A stretch of DNA of 64,000 nucleotides from Sphingobium sp. CECT 9361 (GCF_918741285.1 NZ_CAKKNC010000007.1:124001-188000); one strand, 5' to 3'; positions 43,067 through 53,545 are shown, counted from the first letter of the stretch. Notes: a model not told the origin generated them from the sequence alone. Translations and numbers: made by a program.

Positions 43067-43252
43067 CGAAGGACACTTTCATAAAGAAAAATGGAACAGC
43101 CCCGCGCCGTAACCGACAACTCCGACCCCCGTCCAGTCCACCGATCAGTGTGACAGCGCGATCTTCATTTCGTCTCCGTTTCGTAATCTGCGCGTCGCGA
43201 GGGCGTCATTGCGACGGTGCATCGGAAAAGCATATGCATGAGGATTTCCGAG

Positions 43253-44893
43253 ATGACAGTTCCGATCGATCGCCGTCTACTTATCAAGGCCAGCGTGCTT
43301 GGCCTGGGCGCGCTTTCCATTCCGGGGGCGGCGGCCATATTGGCGGCGCGGGGCTTTTCGCATGGCATCGCCAGCGGCGAACCGTCCGCCAATTCGGTCC
43401 TGTTGTGGACACGATTCGTGGCTGGCAATGACACCAAGCTACGCTGCGAAGTGGCGAGCGACATCGGCTTTACCAAAGTCGTGGGCGGCGGCGATGTGAT
43501 TGCCAAGGGGGAAGCCGATCACACCGCAAAGCTTACGGTGACTGGCCTTCAACCAGGGCAATGGTACTTTTACCGCTTTATCGCACCGGATGGCAGCATC
43601 AGCCAGATCGGTCGCACGCGGACATTGCCGCAAGGCGATGTCTCGCGCTTCGGCATCGGCCTTTTCTCATGCTCTAACCTGCCCTTCGGCTGGTTCAACG
43701 CTTATGCCCATGCCGCGCAGCGCAAGGATCTGGACCTGATGGTGCATTGCGGCGACTATATCTACGAATATCCCGTGGGGACCTATCCTGCCGCCAAGGA
43801 AGCCTTGCCCGGCCGTCTTATTCAGCCGAGCCATGAGATTGTGACGCTCGCTGACTATCGCCTGCGCCATGCTTCCTATCGCCTCGATCCCGATCTGCAA
43901 GACCTGCATCGAATGTTCCCAATGATCGCGCAGTGGGACGACCATGAACTTGCCAACGATGCGTATGAAAATGGCGCGGAAAATCATCAGCCTGAAAGCG
44001 AAGGTGACTGGGCGACCCGCAAGGCGATAGCAGAACGCGTTTACCGCGAGTGGATGCCCGTGTCGGACGCGCCCTATTCCACCTATCAGATCGGCACGCT
44101 GGCAACGCTGTTCCGCCCGGAAACGCGCATCACTGGCCGAAACAAGCAGCTTGAATTGTCGGAGGCACTTGCCGGGCGTGGCGACATCGCCAAGGCACTT
44201 GCAGAATTCCGTGACGGTCCGTGGAGCGCCAAGGATCGCACGGTCATGGGCATGCGTCAGGAAAAATGGCTGTACGACGGCTTTGCCGCATCGACTAAAG
44301 CAGGCACCGGCTGGCAAATATTGGCGCAGCAAATTGTAATGGGCAGCGGTCGCTTCCCCGCGCAGGCGGCCAATTGGGTTCCATCAACGGCACCCGATTA
44401 TGTACGTGCCAGAACGATGGCGGGCGTCGCTGCATCCCATGCCGGGCTGCCGTTCAATCTCGACGCCTGGGACGGCTATCCCGCTGCCCGAACGCGCCTG
44501 TACGAAGCGGCTCTGGCCGCCGACGCGAACATGATCGTCCTTTCAGGCGACAGCCACAATGCGTGGGGCTATAATCTGGGCGACACCGATACCGGCGGAA
44601 AGATGCAGCGTGCAGGCGTCGAATTTGCCGGACACAGCGTCACCTCGCCCGGATTCGAAGCCTATGTGCCGAACATCGCGCCAGCCGATGTCGCCAAGGC
44701 ACTGCAGGACACAAATCGAGATTTAGTCTTCTGTGACACCAGCCGCCGTGGATATGTCTCAATAGCAATCACGCCCGATGATGTGACGGGCGCATGGCAT
44801 TTCATGGAGGGTATCAGGACGCGCAACACAGCACTTTCAGAAACCCGCCGGATGCGCGTTCGTAAAGGCCAACGGCTTCTCGAAACGGCGTAA
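43253..44893 (+). CDS. Alkaline phosphatase D (PhoD) family protein, Tat-exported
   Basis: 546 residues from ATG 43253 (AGGA eight bases upstream). The N-terminus has a twin-arginine signal, DRRLLIKASVLGLGAL. An N-terminal fibronectin-like part (FSHGIASGEPSANSVLLWTR) is followed by the metallophosphatase domain: MVHCGDYIYEY, MIAQWDDHELANDAYENGAE and VLSGDSHNAWGYNLG. Such enzymes are phosphodiesterases/phosphomonoesterases, usually calcium- and iron-dependent, acting in the periplasm or outside. It may work with the GDPD next door to scavenge phosphate from lipids. Confidence 0.93.
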   Translation: MTVPIDRRLLIKASVLGLGALSIPGAAAILAARGFSHGIASGEPSANSVLLWTRFVAGNDTKLRCEVASDIGFTKVVGGGDVIAKGEADHTAKLTVTGLQPGQWYFYRFIAPDGSISQIGRTRTLPQGDVSRFGIGLFSCSNLPFGWFNAYAHAAQRKDLDLMVHCGDYIYEYPVGTYPAAKEALPGRLIQPSHEIVTLADYRLRHASYRLDPDLQDLHRMFPMIAQWDDHELANDAYENGAENHQPESEGDWATRKAIAERVYREWMPVSDAPYSTYQIGTLATLFRPETRITGRNKQLELSEALAGRGDIAKALAEFRDGPWSAKDRTVMGMRQEKWLYDGFAASTKAGTGWQILAQQIVMGSGRFPAQAANWVPSTAPDYVRARTMAGVAASHAGLPFNLDAWDGYPAARTRLYEAALAADANMIVLSGDSHNAWGYNLGDTDTGGKMQRAGVEFAGHSVTSPGFEAYVPNIAPADVAKALQDTNRDLVFCDTSRRGYVSIAITPDDVTGAWHFMEGIRTRNTALSETRRMRVRKGQRLLETA

Positions 44894-45010
44894 GCAACGG
44901 CGAGCTATGGCACTGCTTGCCTTTGCACGGCTATTTTTCGTTCGTAATCCTGTTGACGACCCGGCCATGCTGGTGGCAATGGCGTCCTGCATCGGTCGAT
45001 AGGCCGACAA

Positions 45011-45084
45011 GCGGGTATAGCTCAATGGTAGAGCACTAGCCTTCCAAGCTTGTGATGCGGGTTCGATCCCCGCTACCCGCTCCA
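45011..45084 (+). tRNA. tRNA-Gly (anticodon TCC)
   Basis: Complete 74-base cloverleaf with encoded CCA. Acceptor GCGGGTA pairs with TACCCGC; D-arm GCTCAATGGTAGAGC; anticodon loop CTTCCAA with TCC at 45043-45045; T-arm GCGGGTTCGATCCCCGC. One mismatch (T-T) is in the anticodon stem. A stable 3' hairpin follows. Confidence 0.97.
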
Positions 45085-45088
45085 ACTT

Positions 45089-45105
45089 TGCCCTACGGCA
45101 TTTTT
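45089..45105 (+). terminator. Short terminator after tRNA-Gly
   Basis: TGCC-CTAC-GGCA followed by five T. The stem is only four base pairs, so efficiency is doubtful; it abuts the convergent SLC13 gene stop. Confidence 0.4.
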
Positions 45106-46880
45106 CAGTGCAGCGGCCACGTCCATAGGATGAGTGGCGTCCCGACGATGACCACAAGTAGCGATAGCGGCGCGCCAAGCCTGGCATAGTCGCCAAACCG
45201 GTATCCGCCCGGACCGAATACAAGGGTGTTACACTGATGCCCTATCGGCGTCAGGAAATCGCACCCGGCTCCCATCGCTGTCGCAATCAGGAACGCTTCG
45301 GGTCGGTATCCCAAATCGTTAGCGAACACCGCTGCGATGGGGGCCATGACCAACACGGTGGCCGCATTGTTGAGAAACGGCGTTACGGCCATCGCGGCTA
45401 CCAGAATCAACGCCACAGCACCCCAAGGCGGTAGCACGGCTGCGGCCTGCGCCAATCCCGTGGCAATTACATTCGATGCGCCGGACGTCTGGAGGCTTTC
45501 GCTGACGGGAATGAGCGCCGCCAACATGATGAGGATGGGCCACTCCACCGCTTCATATGCTTCGTCAACGGGTAGAGCCCCGGTGATGATAACCAGACCT
45601 GCGGCCGCGAAGAAGGCGACGGCCACCGGAACCAGTCCGGTGGCCGTCGCGACCATGGCCGCCGCCAGAATGGCGATGGGAAGCCAGCCGCGCTTGGATT
45701 TACCAAGCCGCATCGCACGTGCTGCAAGCGGCAAGGCGCCAAGCTGACGCAGGCGATCCGGGAGCAGGTCGACCGGCCCTTGAAGGACGATCACGTCGCC
45801 GGCCTGCAACACGGTCTGGCCGATCTTCCGGGTCAGATGCTCGCCTGCGCGGGACACCGCAATCAAGTTGATCCCAAAGCGTTTGCGTAGGGAGAGACGT
45901 CCAGCCGTTCGACCTATCAGCACGGAGTCGGTAGTCACAACGGCTTCGATCACGCCGATTTCATCGGCTTCCCGCCCCTCTGCTTCAGCCGTATCTTCAC
46001 CCGTTAGAACCAGACGATCGCGCGCTATAACCCTTTCCAGAGCGTCGGGTTCACCGGACAGAATGAGGACATCATCTTCGCGCAAATGAACATTGGGATG
46101 GACGGTGCCTTGCATATCCCCCCGCAGGAGGCTGGTGACCACGACTTCATTATCGTGACGTTCGATGAATTCCGCGATGGTTTCCCCAATAGCCGGGGAG
46201 TCCTCCACCACGGATGCTTCCGTCACATATCCCGATATGTTGAGTGCTTCGCCCATGGTCGGCGCAGCGCGGCGATCGCGAGGAAGCAGGCGATAGCCGA
46301 AGCGCAGGAAAATCAGCCCCACCACCAGTAGTCCGAAGCCGGTCGGAAAATAATCGAACATGGCGAAAGGTTCGCCAGTCATGTCCTCGCGTACGCGGCT
46401 CACAATGATGTTGGGCGATGTTCCAACGAGCGTCATCAGGCCCCCCAACAAGGAAGCGAATGACATGGGCATCAGAAAGACCGAAGGATTAGTGCCCCCC
46501 TTTTTGGCGATCTGGAACGCGGCAGGCATCAGCATTGCGAGCGCGCCGACATTCTTAACGAGGGCAGAGGACACACCGACAGAAGCGGTAAGAACAAGCA
46601 ATTGCGACCGGACGCTTTTGACGCGGCGTGAGACAAATCCCAGAGCGATCTCAATCACGCCGGACCGTTGCACCGCAGCCGACATCACCAACGCGGACCC
46701 CACGATGATGACGATGTCGTCTGCAAAGCCTTTGAAGGCATCGGCAGGTTTCACCACGCCGATCAACAATGCAGCCAGCAACGCGATGATCGCCGTTACG
46801 TCATAACGGAATCGCCCCCAAAGGAAGAGCGCCATCATGCCAGCGAGTGTTGCAACGGAAAGCCATTGGGGAAGGGTCAT
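45105..46880 (-). CDS. SLC13-family (divalent anion:sodium) permease with TrkA-C domains
   Basis: 591 residues. An N-terminal block of membrane helices contains GVVKPADAFKGFADD and VSSALVKNVGALAMLMPAA; a central cytoplasmic stretch (about residues 200-365) holds two TrkA-C (RCK_C) domains (VHPNVHLREDDVLILSGEPD and GQTVLQAGDVIVLQGP). A second helix block follows, with LNNAATVLVMAPIAAVF and MGAGCDFLTPIGHQCNTLVFG. The substrate may be sulfate, a dicarboxylate or another oxyanion. Divergent from the antiporter gene. Confidence 0.92.
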   Translation of the reverse strand: MTLPQWLSVATLAGMMALFLWGRFRYDVTAIIALLAALLIGVVKPADAFKGFADDIVIIVGSALVMSAAVQRSGVIEIALGFVSRRVKSVRSQLLVLTASVGVSSALVKNVGALAMLMPAAFQIAKKGGTNPSVFLMPMSFASLLGGLMTLVGTSPNIIVSRVREDMTGEPFAMFDYFPTGFGLLVVGLIFLRFGYRLLPRDRRAAPTMGEALNISGYVTEASVVEDSPAIGETIAEFIERHDNEVVVTSLLRGDMQGTVHPNVHLREDDVLILSGEPDALERVIARDRLVLTGEDTAEAEGREADEIGVIEAVVTTDSVLIGRTAGRLSLRKRFGINLIAVSRAGEHLTRKIGQTVLQAGDVIVLQGPVDLLPDRLRQLGALPLAARAMRLGKSKRGWLPIAILAAAMVATATGLVPVAVAFFAAAGLVIITGALPVDEAYEAVEWPILIMLAALIPVSESLQTSGASNVIATGLAQAAAVLPPWGAVALILVAAMAVTPFLNNAATVLVMAPIAAVFANDLGYRPEAFLIATAMGAGCDFLTPIGHQCNTLVFGPGGYRFGDYARLGAPLSLLVVIVGTPLILWTWPLH

Positions 46881-47063
46881 TGGTCCTCATGTTCATTGCA
46901 GTCGGAAGATGATAGGACTTCCATGCTTTGGCATGAACGCCTTCAGCGCGAATACTGCACCAAGCGTGCAGAAAAATAGCGACTTCACCGCCTCCATCAT
47001 ATTCGGTGTTCGCATCATGCGTTCTGTACGGGTCCATTTGGCAATGTCGCACGTTGATGCGCG

Positions 47064-48338
47064 ATGATTCCAGACGCATGGCTTCCAGAGCCGTATATCC
47101 TAATGATGACCGGCATGGGCACACTGATAGCGCTGGTGGCATGGTTGCCTCTGGCTCTTAAACGGTTGCCATTGTCGCTGCCGATCGTCTGCATTGCCTT
47201 GGGCGCGGCGTTGTTCTCACTGCCTCAGGTGACGTTGCGGCCATTGCCGATCCTGTATCCCGATATAGCCGAGCGCTTCAGCGAGTTCGTCGTGATCATC
47301 GCGCTCATGGGCGCGGGCCTGAAGATCGATCGTGTATTTGCCTGGCGACGCTGGTCGATCACTTGGCGATTGCTGGCCATCACCATGCCGCTTGGCATCG
47401 TTGCGATCACTGCACTAGCGGCTTGGGGGATGGACCTGCCATGGGCGGTGGCGTTGTTGCTTGCCGCCAGCCTAGCGCCGACCGATCCCGTTCTGGCCGC
47501 CGACGTACAGGTCGGCCCTCCCAAAAGCGGCGAGGAGGATAAGGTTCGGTTTGGTCTTACATCCGAAGCCGGACTGAACGACGGCCTCGCGTTCCCGGTC
47601 GTCCATCTGGCAATCATACTGATAACGGTCGCGGGGACATCGGCCCCGTGGTTCACTGAATGGCTAAGCTATCGCGTTCTGTGGGAAACGGCGGTTGGCA
47701 TCGGCACCGGCTGGGTTATCGGGCGGCTTTTCGGATGGCTTACCTTCCATGTTCCCGCCGAGACCAAGCTAGCAAAGACGGGGGACGGGCTGATCGCACT
47801 GGCGGCAACGTTCGTGTCCTATGGCGTATCGGAGATCGGTCACGCCTACGGCTTCCTGACTGTCTTCGTAACTGCGTTAAGTTTCCGGCACGCCCATCGC
47901 GATCATAAATTTCAGCGGGACATGCACGACGTCACCGAACAAATCGAACGGTTGGCCATGATGGTTTTGCTGCTGCTGTTTGGCGGCGCACTGGTCAGTG
48001 GCTTGCTGTCGGCGGTCACATGGGTGGATGCGGTTGTCGCATTGATCATTCTGCTGATCGTTCGCCCGGTTACGGGGATGATCGGTCTTATCGGCTATCG
48101 CGCGGATTTGGGCGAGAAGATTACACTTGCCTTTTTTGGCATTCGCGGTGTCGGATCGATCTACTATCTGGCCTATGGGTTAAACCATGTCGATGTTGCA
48201 GGCGCAGACAGGCTCTGGGGCCTCGTTGGGCTTGTCATCACATTGTCGATCCTGCTCCACGGGCTTACCGTGACACCCGTTATGCGCACTCTCGACCGCG
48301 AGCGGGGCAGAGATCCCGATAAGACCTCAGAAGCCTAA
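47064..48338 (+). CDS. CPA-type cation/proton antiporter
   Basis: 424 residues with about 12 membrane helices. Core ion-binding segments of the CPA superfamily are seen: LLLAASLAPTDPVLAADVQV (the Asp in the Pro-Thr-Asp-Pro stretch), LTSEAGLNDGLAFPVVHLAI (Glu/Asn-Asp pair) and TVFVTALSFRHAHRDHKFQR. It likely exchanges sodium or potassium for protons at the inner membrane for pH and salt control. A C-terminal RCK domain is lacking. The 171 bp after it (48339-48509) shows nothing recognisable. Confidence 0.92.
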   Translation: MIPDAWLPEPYILMMTGMGTLIALVAWLPLALKRLPLSLPIVCIALGAALFSLPQVTLRPLPILYPDIAERFSEFVVIIALMGAGLKIDRVFAWRRWSITWRLLAITMPLGIVAITALAAWGMDLPWAVALLLAASLAPTDPVLAADVQVGPPKSGEEDKVRFGLTSEAGLNDGLAFPVVHLAIILITVAGTSAPWFTEWLSYRVLWETAVGIGTGWVIGRLFGWLTFHVPAETKLAKTGDGLIALAATFVSYGVSEIGHAYGFLTVFVTALSFRHAHRDHKFQRDMHDVTEQIERLAMMVLLLLFGGALVSGLLSAVTWVDAVVALIILLIVRPVTGMIGLIGYRADLGEKITLAFFGIRGVGSIYYLAYGLNHVDVAGADRLWGLVGLVITLSILLHGLTVTPVMRTLDRERGRDPDKTSEA

Positions 48339-48509
48339 GGGTAATCCGTGAACAATAAGTCGACACGTGAATTCCAATCGTCGCGCACTTCCCCTGCAGC
48401 GACCTCAGGATGATAGCCTGAAATATCGGGTCGATGGACGATGGACATCTGCGCGAAGGGTGGCGAGCCACGATGTCCATCCCAAGGCAGCAGCGGATTG
48501 GACCGCGGA

Positions 48510-49325
48510 TCATTCAATAGATTGCACTTCATCGGTATGCACGTCGAACCGTATCAGATTTGCCAGGCCAAAGGCCGTGGTCAAGGCTACGTCAGTCGCA
48601 TCGCGACCGCGTGCCATCAATATGCGCCCGATGCGCGGCTGATTGTGGCGGGCATCGTATGTGTACCAGTCGCCATCGATATACACATCGAACCATGCGC
48701 TGAAATCCATCGGTGCGTCGACAGGGGGGATGCCGATATCCCCCAGATAGCCGGTGCAATAGCGTGCCGGAATGTTCATGCAGCGGCATAATGTAACGGC
48801 CAGATGCGCAAAATCCCGACACACGCCTTGCCGTTCCTGATAGCTGTTCCAGGCTGTCTTGTCAGACCGCGCGTGGTGATAGCCAAATTCGATATGGTTA
48901 TGCACGAAGTCCACGATAGCATCGACCCGGTCGCGCGCCGAAGCATAGTGCGCGAAGTTCGCCCAGGCGACATCCATAAGTCGATCCGTCTCGCAATAGC
49001 GGCTGCCCAGCAAGAAGGGCATCACTGCATCGGGCAAATCTTCGACGGGCGTTTTGGGACCGTCGGGTGCCCGTACATCCGGCTCTCCGCTATCCTCGAT
49101 CACGAAGTCGCATGACAACGTCACTCCGCCAGGCGGGATCGTAAGGCGCGTGGCGACGTTCCCGAAGCTGTCTTCATAGTGATAGAGTGGGATATCCGGG
49201 TCGGCCATGAGCCGCTGTGGTGTCCGCAGATCCTGATGGCGCGAAGGATGTACGCTCAACAGGGCCATCATCGCAGTCTTCATTTCGGTGGCGAAGCTAA
49301 TGGTATATCCGCAGCGTATCAGCAT
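48510..49325 (-). CDS. Transglutaminase-like cysteine peptidase family protein (type A)
   Basis: 271 residues from ATG 49325; the longer upstream frame is not protein-like. An N-terminal beta domain precedes the transglutaminase core with the catalytic Cys in RQGVCRDFAHLAVTL. The block where related proteins carry the catalytic His (HAW) reads DFSAWFDVYIDG here, with Ser at that position, followed by WYTYDARHN. The motif spacing otherwise fits. It is 14 bp downstream of a second transglutaminase-like gene with canonical residues. Substrate unknown; such proteins can be cysteine peptidases or amide ligases. Confidence 0.85.
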   Translation of the reverse strand: MLIRCGYTISFATEMKTAMMALLSVHPSRHQDLRTPQRLMADPDIPLYHYEDSFGNVATRLTIPPGGVTLSCDFVIEDSGEPDVRAPDGPKTPVEDLPDAVMPFLLGSRYCETDRLMDVAWANFAHYASARDRVDAIVDFVHNHIEFGYHHARSDKTAWNSYQERQGVCRDFAHLAVTLCRCMNIPARYCTGYLGDIGIPPVDAPMDFSAWFDVYIDGDWYTYDARHNQPRIGRILMARGRDATDVALTTAFGLANLIRFDVHTDEVQSIE

Positions 49326-49339
49326 CGATATGACTTTCC

Positions 49340-50269
49340 TTATGCGCCGATAAGTCGGCTGTTGATGGCACCATGAGCGGTCGCGGGGAATTGATGAGGG
49401 TCGGCGGATTGCACGTCGATCTTGACGTCCATGCCAATGAAGCTGGCAGGCAAGCCGAACCATGTGCCCGACAAAGGCAGCGCCTGATACAGATCGCGGG
49501 CAATCGCCACACGGATGAGGCCGCGATTGCCGATGATGCCGTTGGTCGGATCGAACTCGACCCATCCCGATCCGGGCAGAAAAATGCGGACCCACGCATG
49601 GGTGTTACCGCCGCCGACCATTCCTTCGGTACGGGACGGATTATAGACATAACCCGACACGACCCGCGCCGCAAAACCCAGTGCGCGTACCGCTTCGATC
49701 ATTAGAACCGCAAAGTCGCGACAGGTGCCCTGGCGCTTTTTCAGCGTTTCAATCGGGGTTTGTGTCCCCTTTTCATGTCGAGGGACATAAGTGAAGTCAC
49801 GCTGAATGCTGGTCGCGATCTGGGTCAGCAGGGCAACTGTGCCGGTGTTTCCGGTATTGCTGACAAAAGCCCGCGCCCAATTATCCAGGATGCGTTCCGG
49901 ATCGGGATGTTGCCGCTCTATCGAACGCAACAGATCGGGCATGTCTTCTGAGGAATAGGTGAAGGGAAACAGCCGCGCATAGGGCTCTACATCGACCTGC
50001 GTCTGACCGAGCGGCGCATGTTCAAGGGTGGCTTCACTTTTCACGATCAGGTGCGACGCATTCCGGTTGAACAGCGCAATCGCCACCGAATTGCCGAACA
50101 CATCATGCTGCCAACGCAGTTCGCTGGGTTGTGGATCGATGTCGAGACGCGCGGACAGCAGGCGCTGGTCAAATGCCTCACGCGGGCGCATCATGATGCG
50201 ATGTTCACCCAAAGACACCGGCTGCTTGTAACGATAAGTGGTGACATGGCGGATAGTAAGCAACGGCAT
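49340..50269 (-). CDS. Transglutaminase-like cysteine peptidase family protein (type B)
   Basis: 309 residues from ATG 50269 (MPLLTIRHVTTYRYKQPVSL), with AGGA nine bases before it. Bacterial transglutaminase-like N-terminal domain, then the catalytic core with Cys in RQGTCRDFAVLMIEA, His in NTHAWVRIFLPG and Asp in WVEFDPTNG: the complete Cys-His-Asp triad. It begins only 14 bp from the divergent start of the amidohydrolase gene. Function of the pair is undefined. Confidence 0.93.
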   Translation of the reverse strand: MPLLTIRHVTTYRYKQPVSLGEHRIMMRPREAFDQRLLSARLDIDPQPSELRWQHDVFGNSVAIALFNRNASHLIVKSEATLEHAPLGQTQVDVEPYARLFPFTYSSEDMPDLLRSIERQHPDPERILDNWARAFVSNTGNTGTVALLTQIATSIQRDFTYVPRHEKGTQTPIETLKKRQGTCRDFAVLMIEAVRALGFAARVVSGYVYNPSRTEGMVGGGNTHAWVRIFLPGSGWVEFDPTNGIIGNRGLIRVAIARDLYQALPLSGTWFGLPASFIGMDVKIDVQSADPHQFPATAHGAINSRLIGA

Positions 50270-50283
50270 TGGGGCAAATCCTG

Positions 50284-51051
50284 ATGGCCGCGCACACGGC
50301 AAATGAGCTGTTAAGTCCTGACGATACAGCACCATTTGGATTGTTCAACGCGGCAGGTCGCTCCCCGTTCCTCCTGATAGGCGATCATGCCGGGTCGGCG
50401 ATCCCATCGGGACTTGGCGATCTGGGGGTGAGCGCTGCGGATCGACAGCGGCACATTGCGCTGGACATCGGCGTATTCGGTCTGGGCCATGCGCTCGCCC
50501 GACTGCTGGACGCGCCCTTTCTGCATCAAGTCTATTCTCGGCTGGTGATCGATTGCAATCGCGATCCTGACCATGCCGACGCGATGCCGACTGTATCGGA
50601 CGGCACCGGAATACCCGGCAATGAAGGTCTGGATACGACAGCGCGGAAAGCGCGCATCGACGCAATCCACAAGCCCTATCATGACGCCATTGGAAACGTC
50701 ATCTCTCAGCGATCTGCCGATGGGCAAGCAACAGTGCTTATATCGCTGCATAGCTTCACCCCAGTCATGAACGGCATAGCGCGACCGTGGGACGTCGGGA
50801 TATTGCACTGGACGGGACAGTCGCATTTTGCGCTGCGGATGCTTGAAAGCTTGCGAAAGAATGCGGGCCTCATCGTTGGCGATAACGTACCTTATGCAAT
50901 GGACGAAACCGACTACACCGTCCCTCGCCACGCCTTTCCAAACCGCCTCCCTTATGTCGAAATCGAAGTCCGCCAGGATGCGATAGGAAACGCATCCGGT
51001 CAGGAACGGTGGGCAGACACGCTATCCAAGGCGATGATGGAAGCGCTCTAA
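50284..51051 (+). CDS. N-formylglutamate amidohydrolase family protein
   Basis: 255 residues from ATG 50284 (GGGG nine bases upstream; TTG 50269 also in frame). Family motifs: FLLIGDHAGSAIPSGLGDLG, ALDIGVFGLGHALA, YSRLVIDCNRDP, VLISLHSFTPVMNG and the C-terminal DETDYTVPRHAFPNRLPYVE. Named for hutG/hutM-type deformylation of formylglutamate but no histidine-degradation genes are near; such proteins also occur beside transglutaminase and ATP-grasp clusters, so a different amide substrate is plausible. Confidence 0.88.
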   Translation: MAAHTANELLSPDDTAPFGLFNAAGRSPFLLIGDHAGSAIPSGLGDLGVSAADRQRHIALDIGVFGLGHALARLLDAPFLHQVYSRLVIDCNRDPDHADAMPTVSDGTGIPGNEGLDTTARKARIDAIHKPYHDAIGNVISQRSADGQATVLISLHSFTPVMNGIARPWDVGILHWTGQSHFALRMLESLRKNAGLIVGDNVPYAMDETDYTVPRHAFPNRLPYVEIEVRQDAIGNASGQERWADTLSKAMMEAL

Positions 51052-51055
51052 AGCC

Positions 51056-52162
<1,107 letters not shown>

Positions 52163-52202
52163 TCAGGATGGAGATTCTGAGCGTGGACGTGCCGATAACG
52201 GG

Positions 52203-53171
52203 TCAGTCTGGCTTGGCTGTCTGGGAAAGGGCGGCGCTCATATCCGCCATCACCGCGCCTCTTTGGCCCAAAGGACGCTCCCGCCCCGTCGTGGTATCAT
52301 GCGCTGTCTGCCGTTCGGTTTCGGCATTGATCAAGCCGCCGATCAAAATCGCATAAGCCGACACGTAAAGCCACATGAGCAACACGACCACGGCACCCAA
52401 GGAGCCGTAAGTCGCATCGTAATCGCCGAATCTGGAGGCATATATGCCGAAGCCCAAAGTCGCCACCAACCACAGGATCGTGGCGACAACTGAGCCGACG
52501 CTCAGCCATTCCCATCGCGCATCCGAACGATCCGGCGCGAAGCGATACATGGAACCTATGGTAAAACAACATAGCGTTCCGGCGGCGAGCCAGGTCAACA
52601 GCTTGACGACCAGCACGCCTATCGGCCCCGTTCCGATCAGGAGATCGCGGGCATAGCCCATCATTGTGGCCGCGATGACGCCGACGATCCCGATCATGAC
52701 TGCGCCGACAATCAGCATTGCCGACGTCGCCGTACCACGGATGATTCCCCGGCGATCACGCTCTTCGTAGATCACATTAAGAGCCGTAATGAGCGCGCCC
52801 GATGCCCGCGTTGCACCGTATATCGATACAAGCAGAGCAGTCAGCAGGCCGAGGCCTTTCTGGCTCGCAGCCGCCGTGGTCAGGTTAATCAACTGCTCAT
52901 ATATGAGGCGCGCAGCATCGGCGGGAACGAGGTCGATGATCATTTTCATATGCTGACCGACCGTTGCCGGATCGGCAATCAGCCCGTAGCTCATGACCAA
53001 TGCGCCCAAGAGTGGCACGAACGAAAGGAAGGCGTAGAATGCTACGCCCGCCGACATCAGGCTAAGGTTATGTTCGCCGTTATTGACCCAGACACGGCCC
53101 AGTATCGCGCGCCATGCAGCGCGCGGCAGTTCGCGGGGCGACCGGGCGGCAACGCCCGTCCCTCCACTCAC
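52203..53171 (-). CDS. YihY/virulence-factor BrkB family membrane protein
   Basis: 322 residues. Six membrane helices with family blocks LSLMSAGVAFYAFLSFVPLLGA, GLLTALLVSIYGATRASGALITALNVIY, YRFAPDR and WEWLSVGSVVATILWLVATLG followed by GSLGAVVVLLMWLYVSAYAILIGG. Once called ribonuclease BN; the true role is unknown. Its start overlaps the preceding small gene by four bases. Confidence 0.93.
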   Translation of the reverse strand: MSGGTGVAARSPRELPRAAWRAILGRVWVNNGEHNLSLMSAGVAFYAFLSFVPLLGALVMSYGLIADPATVGQHMKMIIDLVPADAARLIYEQLINLTTAAASQKGLGLLTALLVSIYGATRASGALITALNVIYEERDRRGIIRGTATSAMLIVGAVMIGIVGVIAATMMGYARDLLIGTGPIGVLVVKLLTWLAAGTLCCFTIGSMYRFAPDRSDARWEWLSVGSVVATILWLVATLGFGIYASRFGDYDATYGSLGAVVVLLMWLYVSAYAILIGGLINAETERQTAHDTTTGRERPLGQRGAVMADMSAALSQTAKPD

Positions 53172-53458
53172 GCCTGATCGGGGATGCGGCTGGGTTCGGT
53201 CACGGGCTTCGAGCCGGGCTCAACCAACCCATCAGAGATCGCCGTCGTGCGCGGCCCCTTGACGTCGATTTCCTCTTTCTTCGCAAGCATCTTCTTGGCC
53301 GCATAGGCCCCACCAACCATCATGGCAGTGAGCGGCCAGCGCACGACGGCGCGGGCGGCAAGCGCACCGGCGGCAACACCGATCAGGCCGTACTTATTTG
53401 AGGCACCCGCTACGCGCGCACCGACGACGGTCGCTGCCAATTTGGTAATCGTTCCCAT
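53168..53458 (-). CDS. Small hydrophobic/basic protein coupled to the YihY gene
   Basis: 96 residues, ATG 53458. Two short hydrophobic stretches (YGLIGVAAGALAARAVVRWP and LTAMMVGGAYAAKK) and a polar C-terminal half rich in Glu, Lys and Pro. I do not recognise a family. The ribosome-binding GGGG (eight bases upstream) is buried in a hairpin. Stop overlaps the YihY start by four bases, so translation is coupled. Confidence 0.75.
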   Translation of the reverse strand: MGTITKLAATVVGARVAGASNKYGLIGVAAGALAARAVVRWPLTAMMVGGAYAAKKMLAKKEEIDVKGPRTTAISDGLVEPGSKPVTEPSRIPDQA

Positions 53459-53466
53459 GTGTCAAA

Positions 53467-53504
53467 CCCCTGTTTCCGTTGCATGATTAATGCGGCAACA
53501 GGGG
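53467..53504 (-). promoter_or_regulatory. 5'-leader hairpin sequestering a ribosome-binding site
   Basis: On the minus-strand transcript, CCCCTGTTGCCGCAT (53504-53490) pairs, with a few bulges, with ATGC…CAACGG…AACAGGGG (to 53467). The 3' arm ends in CAGGGG, the only ribosome-binding candidate before ATG 53458. It lies between the tamB stop (53546) and the small gene, so it could act as an SD lock or a weak terminator. Confidence 0.55.
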
Positions 53505-53545
53505 AAGCGGTTCCGGCCAGAAGGGATTAAACTGACTGCGCGAAA

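Noticed and set aside
44900..45010. Possible TTGACG promoter for tRNA-Gly
   Set aside because: TTGACG is present near 44953 but no acceptable -10 stands 16-18 bases further.
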